From: Halorubrum trapanicum
GTDB taxonomy: Archaea; Halobacteriota; Halobacteria; Halobacteriales; Haloferacaceae
DNA length: 64,000 bases
Assembly: GCF_002355655.1 (NCBI RefSeq)
Contig: NZ_AP017569.1
Coordinates: 1,612,001 to 1,676,000, forward strand
Reading direction: 5' to 3'
Shown: positions 1 through 11,694 of the stretch, in pieces
Position numbering within the stretch: the stretch's first letter is position 1
Layout: every line of letters starts with the position of its first letter
Program-made: the position numbers and the translations under genes
Notes under the pieces: generated by a model
Told to the model about the DNA's origin: nothing
Seen by the model: only the letters and a program-made list of their open reading frames with translations
Database searches by the model: none

Positions 1-4
1 CCCG

Positions 5-217
5 GTGAACCTCGCGACGATCCGCGTCGAGTACGACGACGGCGAGATCCGGCGCGCCAAGCGGCGCGGCGAGGAACCCGAGGGCACCGAGGTCGGCGTG
101 CGGTTCCAGTACGACGGCGGCGAGGTGACGGAACACGACCTCGACGCCGAGACCGAAGCCCGGATCGCGGCCGACGACGTCGACTACGACACGAAGCCCG
201 ACGACTGGCTGGCGTGA
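5..217 (+). CDS. Hypothetical protein, possibly 5'-truncated
   Basis: An open frame runs from the window edge to a TGA at 215-217. The first in-frame start I can see is the GTG at 5-7, but the true start may lie upstream of the window. The product (70 residues or more) is short, acidic and hydrophilic, with no signal peptide or membrane segment and no motif I recognise. The charged segment EIRRAKRRGEEPEG near residue 14 and the end DTKPDDWLA look like a real haloarchaeal cytosolic protein rather than a shadow frame. No function is proposed. Confidence 0.5.
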   Translation: MNLATIRVEYDDGEIRRAKRRGEEPEGTEVGVRFQYDGGEVTEHDLDAETEARIAADDVDYDTKPDDWLA

Positions 218-297
218 GCCGGACGGGACCGCCGACGGCTTCGACGGCCTCCGCCCGTCGGACCCGCACTTATCCCCGTCCGGCGACAACGACCGAC

Positions 298-1002
298 ATG
301 GACGCTCCGGAGACGGAGGCGGCCGAGCCCGAGGCCGACCGGTCGAGGTCGCTGCCGGACGGGACGTCGCTCGCCTTCGCGGACCGGGATCCGACGGCGC
401 TCGACGACGCGACTGAGCTGTACCTCCTGGACCGGCACGCCGCCGGGGACGGCACCGTCCGGATCCAACTGATCGGCTGGGAACGCGACGGCGACGCGGT
501 CCGCGTCGCGTACGCGCTCCCGACGGGCGAGCGCCTGTGCGACCGGTACCGCTGGCCGACCGCGGGCCGGTACGACGAGAGCGACTTCCTCGCGCTGGTC
601 CGCGGACTCGGCTATCCACCGGGCGCCGCCGACCTCGTCGCGGGGGAGTACGCCCGGGCGCGGAACGAGAACGGCCGCTGGCGGATCGTGACCGGGCGAG
701 GCTCGGGAGCGGGGAGAGACGCCACCGTCGAGAGCGGCGCGGAGGGCAACCGAGAGGCCGAGAGCCCGCCGGACGGACGGGCCGCGGCGCTAGACAGCAC
801 GGCCGGACTCGGGCGGTTCGTGCGTGGCGCCGACCCAATGGCTGCGGGGAGCGCGTCGGTCGCCCTGTTCGTCCTCGCGGTCGGCGTCCCGGCGATGCTG
901 GCGACGCTGACGGGGGGACTCACGGCCGCGGCGACCGCGATCGGGACCGTGCTGTTCGCCACGGCGGTAACGACGCTGTGGCTGTCGGTCGCGGCGGCGT
1001 GA
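298..1002 (+). CDS. Hypothetical protein with C-terminal membrane segments
   Basis: This 234-residue protein starts at the ATG at 298. The frame is open back to 214, but the ATG follows an AT-containing stretch (CTTATCC, about 28 bases upstream) typical of a leaderless haloarchaeal promoter, and the upstream residues look non-coding. Residues 1-180 are soluble and acidic, with a central part (GTVRIQLIGWERDGDAVRVA) that looks like a small beta-rich domain. Residues about 185-234 are hydrophobic and can form two membrane helices. It therefore looks like a membrane-anchored protein with its main domain facing the cytoplasm. I do not recognise the family. Confidence 0.7.
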   Translation: MDAPETEAAEPEADRSRSLPDGTSLAFADRDPTALDDATELYLLDRHAAGDGTVRIQLIGWERDGDAVRVAYALPTGERLCDRYRWPTAGRYDESDFLALVRGLGYPPGAADLVAGEYARARNENGRWRIVTGRGSGAGRDATVESGAEGNREAESPPDGRAAALDSTAGLGRFVRGADPMAAGSASVALFVLAVGVPAMLATLTGGLTAAATAIGTVLFATAVTTLWLSVAAA

Positions 1003-1033
1003 GCGGCGACCGGCGGCCGGGGCCGGGAGGCGG

Positions 1034-1792
1034 CTACGCGAGCGCGGCGACCAGCTCCGACACGGCCGCGACCTCCTCGTCGTTGATCCCGTGGCCCATC
1101 CCCTCGTAGATCCGCTCGTCGACATCGGCGCCGAGCGCCTCCAGCACCGCGGTCGTCTCGTGGACCCGTTCCTCGGGAATGTGCGGGTCGACGTCGCTAC
1201 AGCCGACGAACGCGGGCGTGCCGGCGAGCGGGCCGTCGCCGTCAGCCGACTCATCCGCCGCGTCGCCGCCCGCGAGGTAGTCGTCGACGTCGACCGACTC
1301 GCCGATCAGCCCGCCGCTGAAGACGGCGAGCCCGCCGTAGCGGGTCGGGTTGCGGGCGACGAACTCGCTCGCGAGGCAGGCGCCCTGCGAGAAGCCGCCG
1401 ACGAGGACGCGGTCGCGTGCGATCCCGGCGTCGACCGCGCGGTCGACCGCGGCGCCGACCGCCCGGAGCCCGGAACTCCGACCCGGCTCGTTGTCTTCGA
1501 CCGGGGCGAGGAAGGAGTTCGGATACCAGGTGTTGCCGGCCGCCGCGGGCGCGAGTAGTGAGAGACCGGAGGTCTCTCCGACAGCCGGCGGTGAAGCCGC
1601 CGGCGAGAGCGCGACGTCGCGGTCGCCGGCCAGCTGCTCGCCGAGGTCGACGACGCTCCGAGCGGTCGCGCCGCGGCCGTGGACGAGCACGAGCGCCGCG
1701 TCGGCGTCGTCGAGCGGCGTCCCGGCCGTGACCAGCGGCTCGTCGCCGTGCGGGTCCTCGCCCGTGTGCGGTCCCGGAGCGCGGTCGGCCAT
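1034..1792 (-). CDS. Alpha/beta-hydrolase, phospholipase/carboxylesterase family
   Basis: A 252-residue serine hydrolase of the carboxylesterase/acyl-protein thioesterase type. The oxyanion region LVHGRGA, nucleophile elbow GGFSQGAC, acid loop CSDVDPHIP and catalytic histidine GMGHGI all appear in the expected order. It starts 2 bases after the stop of the upstream VOC-family gene, so the two form an operon. The same pairing (ring-cleaving dioxygenase-like VOC protein plus esterase, as in bacterial mhqO/mhqD) is known from quinone or aromatic stress loci, but the substrate here is unknown. Between VAL and LAPAAAGNTWYPN it carries about 17 extra residues, encoded by two small palindromes (1560-1604). 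I read these as an in-frame insertion of a short repeat. Confidence 0.88.
   Translation of the reverse strand: MADRAPGPHTGEDPHGDEPLVTAGTPLDDADAALVLVHGRGATARSVVDLGEQLAGDRDVALSPAASPPAVGETSGLSLLAPAAAGNTWYPNSFLAPVEDNEPGRSSGLRAVGAAVDRAVDAGIARDRVLVGGFSQGACLASEFVARNPTRYGGLAVFSGGLIGESVDVDDYLAGGDAADESADGDGPLAGTPAFVGCSDVDPHIPEERVHETTAVLEALGADVDERIYEGMGHGINDEEVAAVSELVAALA
1560..1604. repeat. Two mini-hairpin palindromes inside a coding sequence
   Basis: Two perfect or near-perfect palindromes with 3-nt loops lie in tandem inside the esterase gene. The first (1560-1578) has an 8-bp stem with loop GGA. The second (1584-1604) has a 9-bp stem with loop GAA and one T-G pair at the top. Hairpins of the same build (GC-rich stem, 3-nt loop, often GAA) occur in the intergenic repeats at 36.7 and 51.1 kb and at 47.9 kb. 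The insertion keeps the reading frame. Confidence 0.65.
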
Positions 1793-1793
1793 C

Positions 1794-2408
1794 TCAGACC
1801 CCCACGCCGGCGTCGGCGTCGGGCAGGTCGTGTTTGTTCACGGGGAGGCCGAGCTCTTCGAGGGCCCCCTCCATGTGGCGGTCCTGCGCGAAGTCGGCGC
1901 CGTCCTCCTCGCGGAGCCGCTGCGCGGTCGCGAGCACCTCTCCCTTGCGGTCGTCGGGGATCTCGTACTTGTCCGCCGACAGCTCGATGACGAGCCCGTT
2001 GTTGTCCTGCGTGTAAATCGAGTGGAAGATGCCGCGGTCGAACACGTTGTACCCCTTGCCGGCGTCTTCGAGCGCCGCCATGATATCCTCGTACTCGTCG
2101 GGTTCGACGCTGAAACACAGGTGGTGGACGGCGCCCGTGTTGACGCGCTGTCCGCGCGCGGACGCCCGCTCGTCGCTCACGAACACCGTGAGGATCCGGC
2201 CGTCGCCGGTGTCGAAGAAGAGGTGCGTCTGCGAGGGGTCGTCGAGGTTCGGCTGCCGCAACACGAGCGGCATCCCGAGCAGGTCGCGGTAAAAGGCGAG
2301 CGTGTCCTCCTCGTTGCTCCCCCAGACCGTGATGTGGTCGGTGCCGCTGGTGTGGAACGGTGCGTCCGGGAGCTCCGACGTGACCGGAGCCGGCTTCTCG
2401 TCGCTCAT
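1794..2408 (-). CDS. VOC-family (glyoxalase/extradiol dioxygenase) protein
   Basis: A 204-residue protein of the vicinal-oxygen-chelate superfamily. HTSGTDHITVWGSN (about residue 18) opens the first beta-alpha-beta-beta-beta module, with a metal-ligand His. GAVHHLCFSVEPDEYED opens the second module, and GLVIELSADKYEI carries the C-terminal Glu ligand. The ATG at 2408 is preferred over upstream in-frame starts because it is followed at once by conserved sequence and preceded by the TATA-like TATAAAAA at 2432-2439. It is the first gene of an operon with the esterase downstream. A ring-cleavage or detoxification role is inferred from the pairing, and the exact substrate is unknown. Confidence 0.85.
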   Translation of the reverse strand: MSDEKPAPVTSELPDAPFHTSGTDHITVWGSNEEDTLAFYRDLLGMPLVLRQPNLDDPSQTHLFFDTGDGRILTVFVSDERASARGQRVNTGAVHHLCFSVEPDEYEDIMAALEDAGKGYNVFDRGIFHSIYTQDNNGLVIELSADKYEIPDDRKGEVLATAQRLREEDGADFAQDRHMEGALEELGLPVNKHDLPDADAGVGV

Positions 2409-2532
2409 ACCGACCGAAAGGCGACCGAGCCGTATAAAAACGAGAGGGACAGGACGGTGACCGGCTGACACCGGTGTTATCTGGCCGACCTCCACCGAGG
2501 AGGTTGCCGTCGGACTCCGCTCGGCAGCACCG

Positions 2533-2739
2533 TCACCGCTGCCAGACGGGTGGCGCGACGCCGAGCGTCCGAACGACGACGGGATACGCGACGGCGATGG
2601 CCAAGACGATCAGCAGCGACGCCGCGAGCCCGAGTCCGCCGAGGACGCGCTCGACGACCGCCAGCGCGGCGAACATGGCGACGAACATCACCGCCCAGTG
2701 GGGCGCGAGCTGTCGCACCTTCTCCGTTGCCGAACTCAT
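2533..2739 (-). CDS. Small membrane protein, two TM segments
   Basis: A 68-residue protein beginning MSSATEKVRQLAPHW, with two predicted membrane helices (about residues 14-32 and 36-56) joined by a short glycine-rich turn (VLGGLGLA) and a short basic tail. The composition and length fit a genuine haloarchaeal small membrane protein. No family or function is recognised. The neighbouring VOC/esterase operon and the exported-protein gene at 2825-3664 are separate units in the same direction. Confidence 0.65.
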   Translation of the reverse strand: MSSATEKVRQLAPHWAVMFVAMFAALAVVERVLGGLGLAASLLIVLAIAVAYPVVVRTLGVAPPVWQR

Positions 2740-2824
2740 GGTCGCGATAGCGGTCCCGACGGGTAGTGACTGTCGGTAGAACTCGGGTAGCGGAGCGGAA
2801 CCGAACGAAAACGCCGGTCGGCGG

Positions 2825-3664
2825 TCAGTATCGCGACGGGATGAACGCCATCCCGGCGAGCATGATCGACGACAGGACCGAGAGGACGAGAACGCGCGAG
2901 AGACCGCTGTTGTACTGGTTGTACCGCTCTATCTCGGAGACCTGCGCCTCGTACGCCTCGATGTCGGTCGACATCCGAAGCGTCGACGCGTCGGGGAAGT
3001 GCGCGACGTACTCCGTGTCGCCGATCGTCACCGTCGACTGCTGGGCGAGCTCGACCGTCTCCGTCTCGGTGGTCTCCCACACGAGGACGGCCCCGTCGGC
3101 CGTCACGTCGTCGACCGTGACCGTCTGCCCGTCGTACCCGAGCGTCTCGCCCGTCGCGTACGACCGCTCTTCGGGCGCGGGGAAGTACTCGTCGACGGGC
3201 ACCAGCGTCCGGTCGCCGTTCTCGTCGGTCACTGCGACGTACTCGCCGTCCTCAAGAGTGACCGTCTCGTTTTCGGCCGCGTCGTCGGCCTCGAGGATCG
3301 CCTGCCGGTCGAGCACCTCGACGAGCGTGAACTCGGTGGCGTTCTCCCCGGGGATCTCGACGCGCCACTCGCTGTCGTCGACCGAGACGGTCGACCCGTT
3401 CGCCCAGGTTTCGGAGGTCTCCGCCGTGAACTCGCGTTCGAGCGTCCCCGAGATGACCGTCTGGCCATCGTCGTTCTCGCTTTCAGAGATGGCGGCCACG
3501 ACGTACGTCTCGCCGCCGACATCGATCGACTCGTTCACTGAGGCGTCGACTTCCGGGTTTTCGAGCGCTATCTCCGGACTCTCGGCCGTCGCGGTCAGCG
3601 CGCCCGCCACGCCCGCGACGGCGAGGAACAGCGCGACAAACACGGCCACAGCGCGTCGTTGCAT
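2825..3664 (-). CDS. Exported, membrane-anchored hypothetical protein
   Basis: A 279-residue protein with an N-terminal signal or anchor (RRAVAVFVALFLAVAGVAGAL), a long acidic Thr/Val-rich extracellular part, and a C-terminal membrane helix (about residues 254-274) just before the short tail SRY. The repeated beta-like pattern GETYVV / DSEWRVEI / DGEYVAV / DTEYVAHF suggests several small beta domains outside the cell. Neither a lipobox nor an archaeosortase PGF motif is seen. It is a monocistronic unit reading away from the rRNA operon end. The function is unknown. Confidence 0.75.
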   Translation of the reverse strand: MQRRAVAVFVALFLAVAGVAGALTATAESPEIALENPEVDASVNESIDVGGETYVVAAISESENDDGQTVISGTLEREFTAETSETWANGSTVSVDDSEWRVEIPGENATEFTLVEVLDRQAILEADDAAENETVTLEDGEYVAVTDENGDRTLVPVDEYFPAPEERSYATGETLGYDGQTVTVDDVTADGAVLVWETTETETVELAQQSTVTIGDTEYVAHFPDASTLRMSTDIEAYEAQVSEIERYNQYNSGLSRVLVLSVLSSIMLAGMAFIPSRY

Positions 3665-3753
3665 AGTTCACGCATGGGTCACCCGGTGTTTAACGGTTAC
3701 TAAGCGGGCCAGTTCGTGGGACCGACCGACCGGTCCGTATCGAAGAGAACCGA

Positions 3754-3829
3754 AGCCAAGGGCCGGATTTGAACCGGCGTTGGGCGGCTCTGCAGGCCGC
3801 TGCGTCTGACCAGACTCTGCCACCTTGGC
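3754..3829 (-). tRNA. tRNA-Cys (anticodon GCA)
   Basis: The reverse complement folds as a full cloverleaf. The acceptor stem is GCCAAGG/CCTTGGC, the anticodon GCA sits in the loop of a five-pair stem, and the T-arm contains GGTTCAAATCC. The base after the acceptor stem is U, the discriminator expected for tRNA-Cys. No CCA is encoded. It is the last RNA gene of the haloarchaeal rRNA operon order, but a strong terminator and a separate TATA-like box lie between it and 5S, so it is probably transcribed on its own. Confidence 0.96.
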
Positions 3830-3854
3830 GCCAGCCGAACGTACCGCTGTCGAG

Positions 3855-3866
3855 CGTTTAAGTTTA
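3855..3866 (-). promoter_or_regulatory. Probable tRNA-Cys promoter (TATA box)
   Basis: On the minus strand the sequence reads CTAAACTTAAACGC, a TATA-like box in otherwise GC-rich DNA. It lies about 26-35 bases before the 5' end of tRNA-Cys at 3829 and downstream of the 5S terminator. It is therefore well placed to start tRNA-Cys transcription independently of the rRNA promoter. Confidence 0.6.
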
Positions 3867-3902
3867 GCGGTCGGATGCGAGCGCGGCAGCTCTCCGTGTA
3901 TG

Positions 3903-3934
3903 AAAAAAGCCCACGGACGCGCTGTCCGTGGGCT
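3903..3934 (-). terminator. Hairpin plus U-run terminator after 5S rRNA
   Basis: On the minus strand an 11-bp perfect stem (AGCCCACGGAC with GTCCGTGGGCT, loop AGCGC) is followed by a run of T residues that begins with the last base of the stem (complement of the A run 3903-3908). It sits about 25 bases past the 5S gene. This is an unusually bacterial-looking intrinsic terminator for an archaeon, where U-runs alone usually suffice. Confidence 0.8.
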
Positions 3935-3958
3935 TGGTGGGAAGTATCCCGTATGAGT

Positions 3959-4080
3959 GGGTAGGCGGCGACCCGTGGTTCCCAGAGGATCGCTCACTCC
4001 AGTACTTCACGGTACGCTGGTGGGCTTAACTTCCGTGTTCGGAATGGGTACGGGTGTGTCTCCACCGCTCTGGCCGCCTT
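3959..4080 (-). rRNA. rrf: 5S ribosomal RNA
   Basis: The reverse complement begins near AAGGCGGCCAGAGCGG, contains CCCGTACCCATTCCGAACA and the TTAAGCCCACCAGCG segment of archaeal 5S, and ends with a strand that closes helix I (GGTCGCCGCCTACCC). The size is about 122 nt. The ends are placed by this helix and may be off by a few bases. It is the third rRNA of the operon, transcribed from the promoter near 9.45 kb. Confidence 0.95.
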
Positions 4081-4157
4081 CATGCCGACTCTCGGAGTCG
4101 AACCGAGACTCGCTGTATCCGCTACAGCAAGACCCCTGTGTCGGTCTGGTTCGATAC

Positions 4158-4199
4158 CAACCGTGTAAATCGTGCGATCCAGATACCGCCTGAACTCAT
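4158..4199 (-). other. 23S rRNA processing stem, 3' arm
   Basis: The plus-strand sequence here (caaccgtgtaaatcgtgcga, then tccagataccgcctgaactcat) is nearly the same as the reverse complement of 7236-7276. In the transcript the two regions therefore pair into a long stem bracketing 23S, with mismatched positions that can form the bulge-helix-bulge cut by the archaeal splicing endonuclease. Confidence 0.8.
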
Positions 4200-4223
4200 G
4201 CGAGTCGTGGCGCGTCAGCGCCA

Positions 4224-7138
<2,915 letters not shown>

Positions 7139-7235
7139 AGTGTGTCAGCCAACTCTCCAGAAGAGAGTGCTGACGGTGTCAAGTGACATAGTGTCACCCG
7201 ACTGTATATGGTTCACTGACGTTCCACGAACTCGG

Positions 7236-7276
7236 ATGAGTTCAGTGGACGTCTGGATCGCACGTATACACGGTTG
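7236..7276 (-). other. 23S rRNA processing stem, 5' arm
   Basis: This arm lies in the spacer between tRNA-Ala and 23S and is complementary to 4158-4199 downstream of 23S. The transcript strand reads CAACCGTGTATACGTGCGAT followed by CCAGAC, which matches the complement of the 3' arm except for a few bulged positions. Confidence 0.8.
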
Positions 7277-7414
7277 TCATTGAATCGCCCCGGGTGTGAC
7301 GGGGCGTTCGTCGAACCCTTCCCATCCGCGGTTTCCCGGGATGGTGCATCGGTCGTCGTGTCCGAACCGAGTCGCGTCTCCCACTTAAGGGGACGGATTC
7401 GCTTCGGACGGACA

Positions 7415-7486
7415 TGGACTCACTGGGATTCGAACCCAGGGCATCCTCCTTGCAAGGGAGGCACTCTACCGCTGAGCTATGAGCCC
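7415..7486 (-). tRNA. tRNA-Ala (anticodon UGC) in the 16S-23S spacer
   Basis: The reverse complement folds with acceptor GGGCTCA/TGAGTCC (one G-U pair), D-arm AGCTCAGCGGTAGAG, anticodon TGC in CTCCCTTGCAAGGAG, and T-arm CTGGGTTCGAATCCCAG. The discriminator is A and no CCA is encoded. A spacer tRNA-Ala is typical of euryarchaeal rRNA operons. Confidence 0.97.
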
Positions 7487-7553
7487 ACCTTCCCTCTCGG
7501 GAAGGTTCTCGCGTGTTGTGTGAGCCGTGGTCGTTCTAAAGTGTCCAAGCCGG

Positions 7554-7590
7554 TGGGTGGGCGGACGGGACACAGTCCAATGCGAATGAG
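7554..7590 (-). other. 16S rRNA processing stem, 3' arm
   Basis: The plus strand reads gtgggtgggcggacgggaca then cagtccaatgcgaatgag. It matches, with small offsets, the reverse complement of 9201-9235, so the primary transcript can form a stem around 16S with a bulge-helix-bulge at CACAGnCCAATGC. Confidence 0.75.
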
Positions 7591-7651
7591 TAGTGACCGT
7601 CGTGGTGACGGTCGTAAGGTGAGCTCGCCCAGGGGGCGAGTCTCGGGTCGG

Positions 7652-9121
<1,470 letters not shown>

Positions 9122-9200
9122 GTAATTCCTTCGAGCCTGATTCCCGGCTCGAAGGGGGTGTTGGCGGGTGTCAATCTCGTCGAAGACGAGGGTTGACACA

Positions 9201-9235
9201 CCATTGCATTGGTCTGTGTGGTGTCCGGGCCACCC
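9201..9235 (-). other. 16S rRNA processing stem, 5' arm
   Basis: This lies in the leader about 80 bases before 16S. Its transcript strand reads GGGTGGCCCGGACACCACAC then AGACCAATGCAATGG, complementary to the 3' arm at 7554-7590 apart from bulges. This is the classic archaeal pre-16S processing stem. Confidence 0.75.
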
Positions 9236-9420
9236 AACGGCTTGGATGACACCGAACGACCACGGCTCACATCAGATCACCGCTTACGCCGGAGCGCAGG
9301 GGGCGTGATCCTCATCCTTCGCGGACCTGAACGTACCGGGCGACGGGTCATAAACCCATCGGAACGGTACGGGTCCAGCGAAACCGGGCCGGGTTGAACG
9401 GCCCGAGTCCGCGATGCGTT

Positions 9421-9466
9421 CTTCGCATTTCTTCGAATGCCCGGGTTGTACTTAACCCCGTCGAAC
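9421..9466 (-). promoter_or_regulatory. rRNA operon promoter
   Basis: On the minus strand the sequence reads TTCGACGGGGTTAAGTACAA, then 20-odd bases later ATGCGAAGAACG. TTAAGTA is the TATA-like box (about 9450-9456), and TGCGAAG (9421-9427) matches the start-site sequence known for haloarchaeal rRNA promoters, about 26 bases downstream. Only one copy is evident. The leader to 16S is about 300 nt. Confidence 0.75.
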
Positions 9467-9644
9467 TACCGGCGCCACGTCATGCGATTTCATGCCGGGA
9501 GAAACGGGACAACTGACCGGATCGAGTCGAACCGGAGACGAGCCTACCCGGGATGGTATCTCTGTCGGGACAGGGTGATCAACTCCGTGACGTTCCGGTC
9601 GGTCGACAGCGAAAACAAGAGATCGGGACCGGGGCGCCCGAGGA

Positions 9645-9974
9645 CTACTCGTCGTCGAGATACTCGATGCCCTGCTTCGAGACGTTCGCCTTGGTGATGT
9701 CGTCGAGGTCGTTGAGCCAGAAGTCGTCGTCCGCGTCGTCGACCTCAGGAGCGCCGTCCTTCCAGGCCCACCCCTCGTACTCGTGGACCTTCTGGGTCCC
9801 CTTCTCCCGAAGACGGAGCGTCGTTCGCTCCGCCTCCTCCTCGGAGGGTGCCGGCTCGAGGGTTCGAGCCGCTTTGAGCGCCGCCTGACGCGGCATGTTT
9901 CCCGAGAACTCGCTCGGTTCCGATCCGTCTTCCTCTCGCAGGGCAAAGTTTCGCTTACCGTCTTCACGTACCAT
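9645..9974 (-). CDS. Non-histone chromosomal protein MC1
   Basis: A 109-residue DNA-bending protein of the archaeal MC1 family, which compacts chromosomal DNA as a monomer. Family hallmarks are all present: MVREDGKRNFALREEDG at the start, FSGNMPRQAALKAARTLEPA, TTLRLREKGTQKVHEYEGWA and the end NVSKQGIEYLDDE. The ATG at 9974 is chosen over upstream in-frame codons because known homologues begin here. An AT-rich TATA region lies about 40 bases upstream (10011-10021). It ends about 180 bases before the rRNA promoter and reads the same way, so leaky read-through into the rRNA operon is possible. Confidence 0.93.
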   Translation of the reverse strand: MVREDGKRNFALREEDGSEPSEFSGNMPRQAALKAARTLEPAPSEEEAERTTLRLREKGTQKVHEYEGWAWKDGAPEVDDADDDFWLNDLDDITKANVSKQGIEYLDDE

Positions 9975-10008
9975 GGTTTTGCCTCCGTGTGACTCCAGCA
10001 CACAGTGT

Positions 10009-10022
10009 GTAATAAATATATC
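10009..10022 (-). promoter_or_regulatory. Probable MC1 promoter
   Basis: A strikingly AT-rich run (minus strand CGATATATTTATTACAC) lies about 40 bases upstream of the MC1 start codon. This is correct spacing for a TATA box with a short leader. A second AT-rich run (ttttatatatcacc, 10050-10063) further upstream may be an additional element. Confidence 0.6.
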
Positions 10023-10310
10023 GGGGAAATGAAAGCTGTGCGCCACAACTTTTATATATCACCTCGGTAGCGGCTGGCGATTTAGGCCATCAAAGCGGGA
10101 GCAAAACGGTCGATCTGCGGCGATTCGCGGAGCGTTCAGCGCGCGCGACACGTCGATTCGAAGTTCGCGTGTCGATTCCGACCCCCGAGCCACCGGCGGA
10201 TCGGACTCGTATTCTCGGTTTTCGTACGCACGCGCGATCAGCCGGAGCCCGAGTACGCGTAAACAACACTTATGTGTCTGCTATGGCGAAGGGCGACAAG
10301 CACACCCGCG

Positions 10311-10514
10311 ATGGTCCGCAAAAAGAAGCTCAGCCCCAGTGGCGCCAAGGACGACGACGGGGAGTACCACAACGTCCACGTGAACCTCCACGAAGACGAA
10401 CTCGCCGTCGCCGGCATGGAGATCGGCGACGAGGTGTTCGTTCGAGTCCGAGACGGGAAGATAATCATCCAGAAGGCGGACGCCAACCCGGAGCAGCTCG
10501 AACACGACTTCTGA
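10311..10514 (+). CDS. Small AbrB-like conserved haloarchaeal protein
   Basis: A 67-residue protein starting MVRKKKLSPSGAKDDDGEYH. The segment VNLHEDELAVAGMEIGDEVF followed by VRVRDGKIIIQKA has the pattern of a swapped-hairpin AbrB/SpoVT fold (strand, GxxxGDxVxVxxxDGxIxI). This fold usually dimerises to bind DNA or serves as an antitoxin-like or adaptor domain. The ATG at 10311 is preferred over the upstream in-frame ATG at 10272, whose extra residues look random. The gene lies about 100 bases upstream of pyrD in the same direction. The role is not known. Confidence 0.75.
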   Translation: MVRKKKLSPSGAKDDDGEYHNVHVNLHEDELAVAGMEIGDEVFVRVRDGKIIIQKADANPEQLEHDF

Positions 10515-10611
10515 CGCGGACCGCGGGAGTCCCACGTATTTTCGACGCCGAGCGACCGCCGCGCGGGCCGCGGTCGGCGGATTGATTGTCGCTCGTGACG
10601 AGTCCCACACG

Positions 10612-11667
10612 ATGGGCGCGTACGACCTGTTGAAACCAGCACTGTTCCGGCTGCCGCCGGAGACCGCGCACCGACTGATCCACCGACTGCTCGGCGGCGT
10701 CCAGGGGACGCCCGTCGCTGACGCGCTCGCCGAGCGGTACGCGGTCGACGACGAGCGGCTCGCGGTCGAGGCGTTCGAGTCGGCGTTCCCGAACCCCGTG
10801 GGCGTCGCGGCCGGGTTCGACAAGAACGCGCACGTGCCGCGGGCGCTGGCGTCGCTCGGGTTCGGGCACGTCGAAGTGGGCGGCGTCACCGCCGAGCGAC
10901 AGCCCGGAAACCCGCGTCCGCGACTGTTCCGACTGAAGGAGGACAAGGCGCTCGTCAACCGGATGGGGTTCAACAACGAGGGCGCCGACCGGGTGGGCGA
11001 ACGGCTCGACCGCGACCCACTCCCCGAGGTGCCGGTGGGGATCAACATCGGGAAGTCGAAGTCGACGCCGCTGGCCGAGGCCCCCGACGACTACCTGTAC
11101 ACGTACGAGCGCGTCGCGGACGCGGGCGACTACTTCGTCGTCAACGTCTCCAGCCCGAACACCCCGGGCCTCCGCGAGCTCCAGAACCGCGAGGCCTTAG
11201 AGCGCATCCTCGGGACGCTCGCCGACGCCGGCGCGGATCCGCTGCTCGTGAAGCTCTCGCCGGACCTCCCGGAGCCGGCGGTCGAGGACGCGCTCGGCGT
11301 CGTCGACGACCTCGACCTCGACGGGGTCATCGCGACCAACACGACGACCTCCCGACCGGACTCGCTGCGGAGCCACAGCCGGGCCGAGCGCGGCGGCCTC
11401 TCGGGGAAGCCGATCGAGTCGCTCGCCACGGAGCGAGTCCGGTTCGTCGCGGCGCGAACGGACGTGCCGGTGATCGGCGTGGGCGGGGTCACCGACGCGG
11501 CGGGCGCCTACGAGAAGATACGGGCGGGCGCCTCGCTCGTCCAGCTGTACACGGGGCTCGTCTACGAGGGGCCGGGACTCGCGCGCGACATCAACGAGGG
11601 GCTCCTCGAACTGCTCGAACGGGACGGCTTCGACTCGGTCGACGAGGCCGTCGGCGCGGACCTGTGA
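10612..11667 (+). CDS. pyrD: Dihydroorotate dehydrogenase (quinone), class 2
   Basis: A 351-residue FMN enzyme that oxidises dihydroorotate to orotate in pyrimidine synthesis and passes electrons to quinone. The N-terminal amphipathic segment (YDLLKPALFRLPPETAHRLI) is the membrane-association domain of class 2 enzymes. The FMN barrel then shows AAGFDKNA, GGVTAERQPGNPRPRLFRL, NRMGFNNEG, the catalytic-serine loop VNVSSPNTPGLREL, KLSPDL, ATNTT, GVGGV and GASLVQLYTGLVYEGP. The ATG at 10612 matches the usual start of the family. It lies convergent with valS, with 27 bases between their stops. Confidence 0.96.
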   Translation: MGAYDLLKPALFRLPPETAHRLIHRLLGGVQGTPVADALAERYAVDDERLAVEAFESAFPNPVGVAAGFDKNAHVPRALASLGFGHVEVGGVTAERQPGNPRPRLFRLKEDKALVNRMGFNNEGADRVGERLDRDPLPEVPVGINIGKSKSTPLAEAPDDYLYTYERVADAGDYFVVNVSSPNTPGLRELQNREALERILGTLADAGADPLLVKLSPDLPEPAVEDALGVVDDLDLDGVIATNTTTSRPDSLRSHSRAERGGLSGKPIESLATERVRFVAARTDVPVIGVGGVTDAAGAYEKIRAGASLVQLYTGLVYEGPGLARDINEGLLELLERDGFDSVDEAVGADL

Positions 11668-11694
11668 CCGAGTCAGAAAGCGGAAAATCGGAGT

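Noticed and set aside
10272-10310. Longer start for the AbrB-like protein
   Set aside because: The extra 13 residues (MCLLWRRATSTPA) look random, and the ATG at 10311 begins the charged conserved part.
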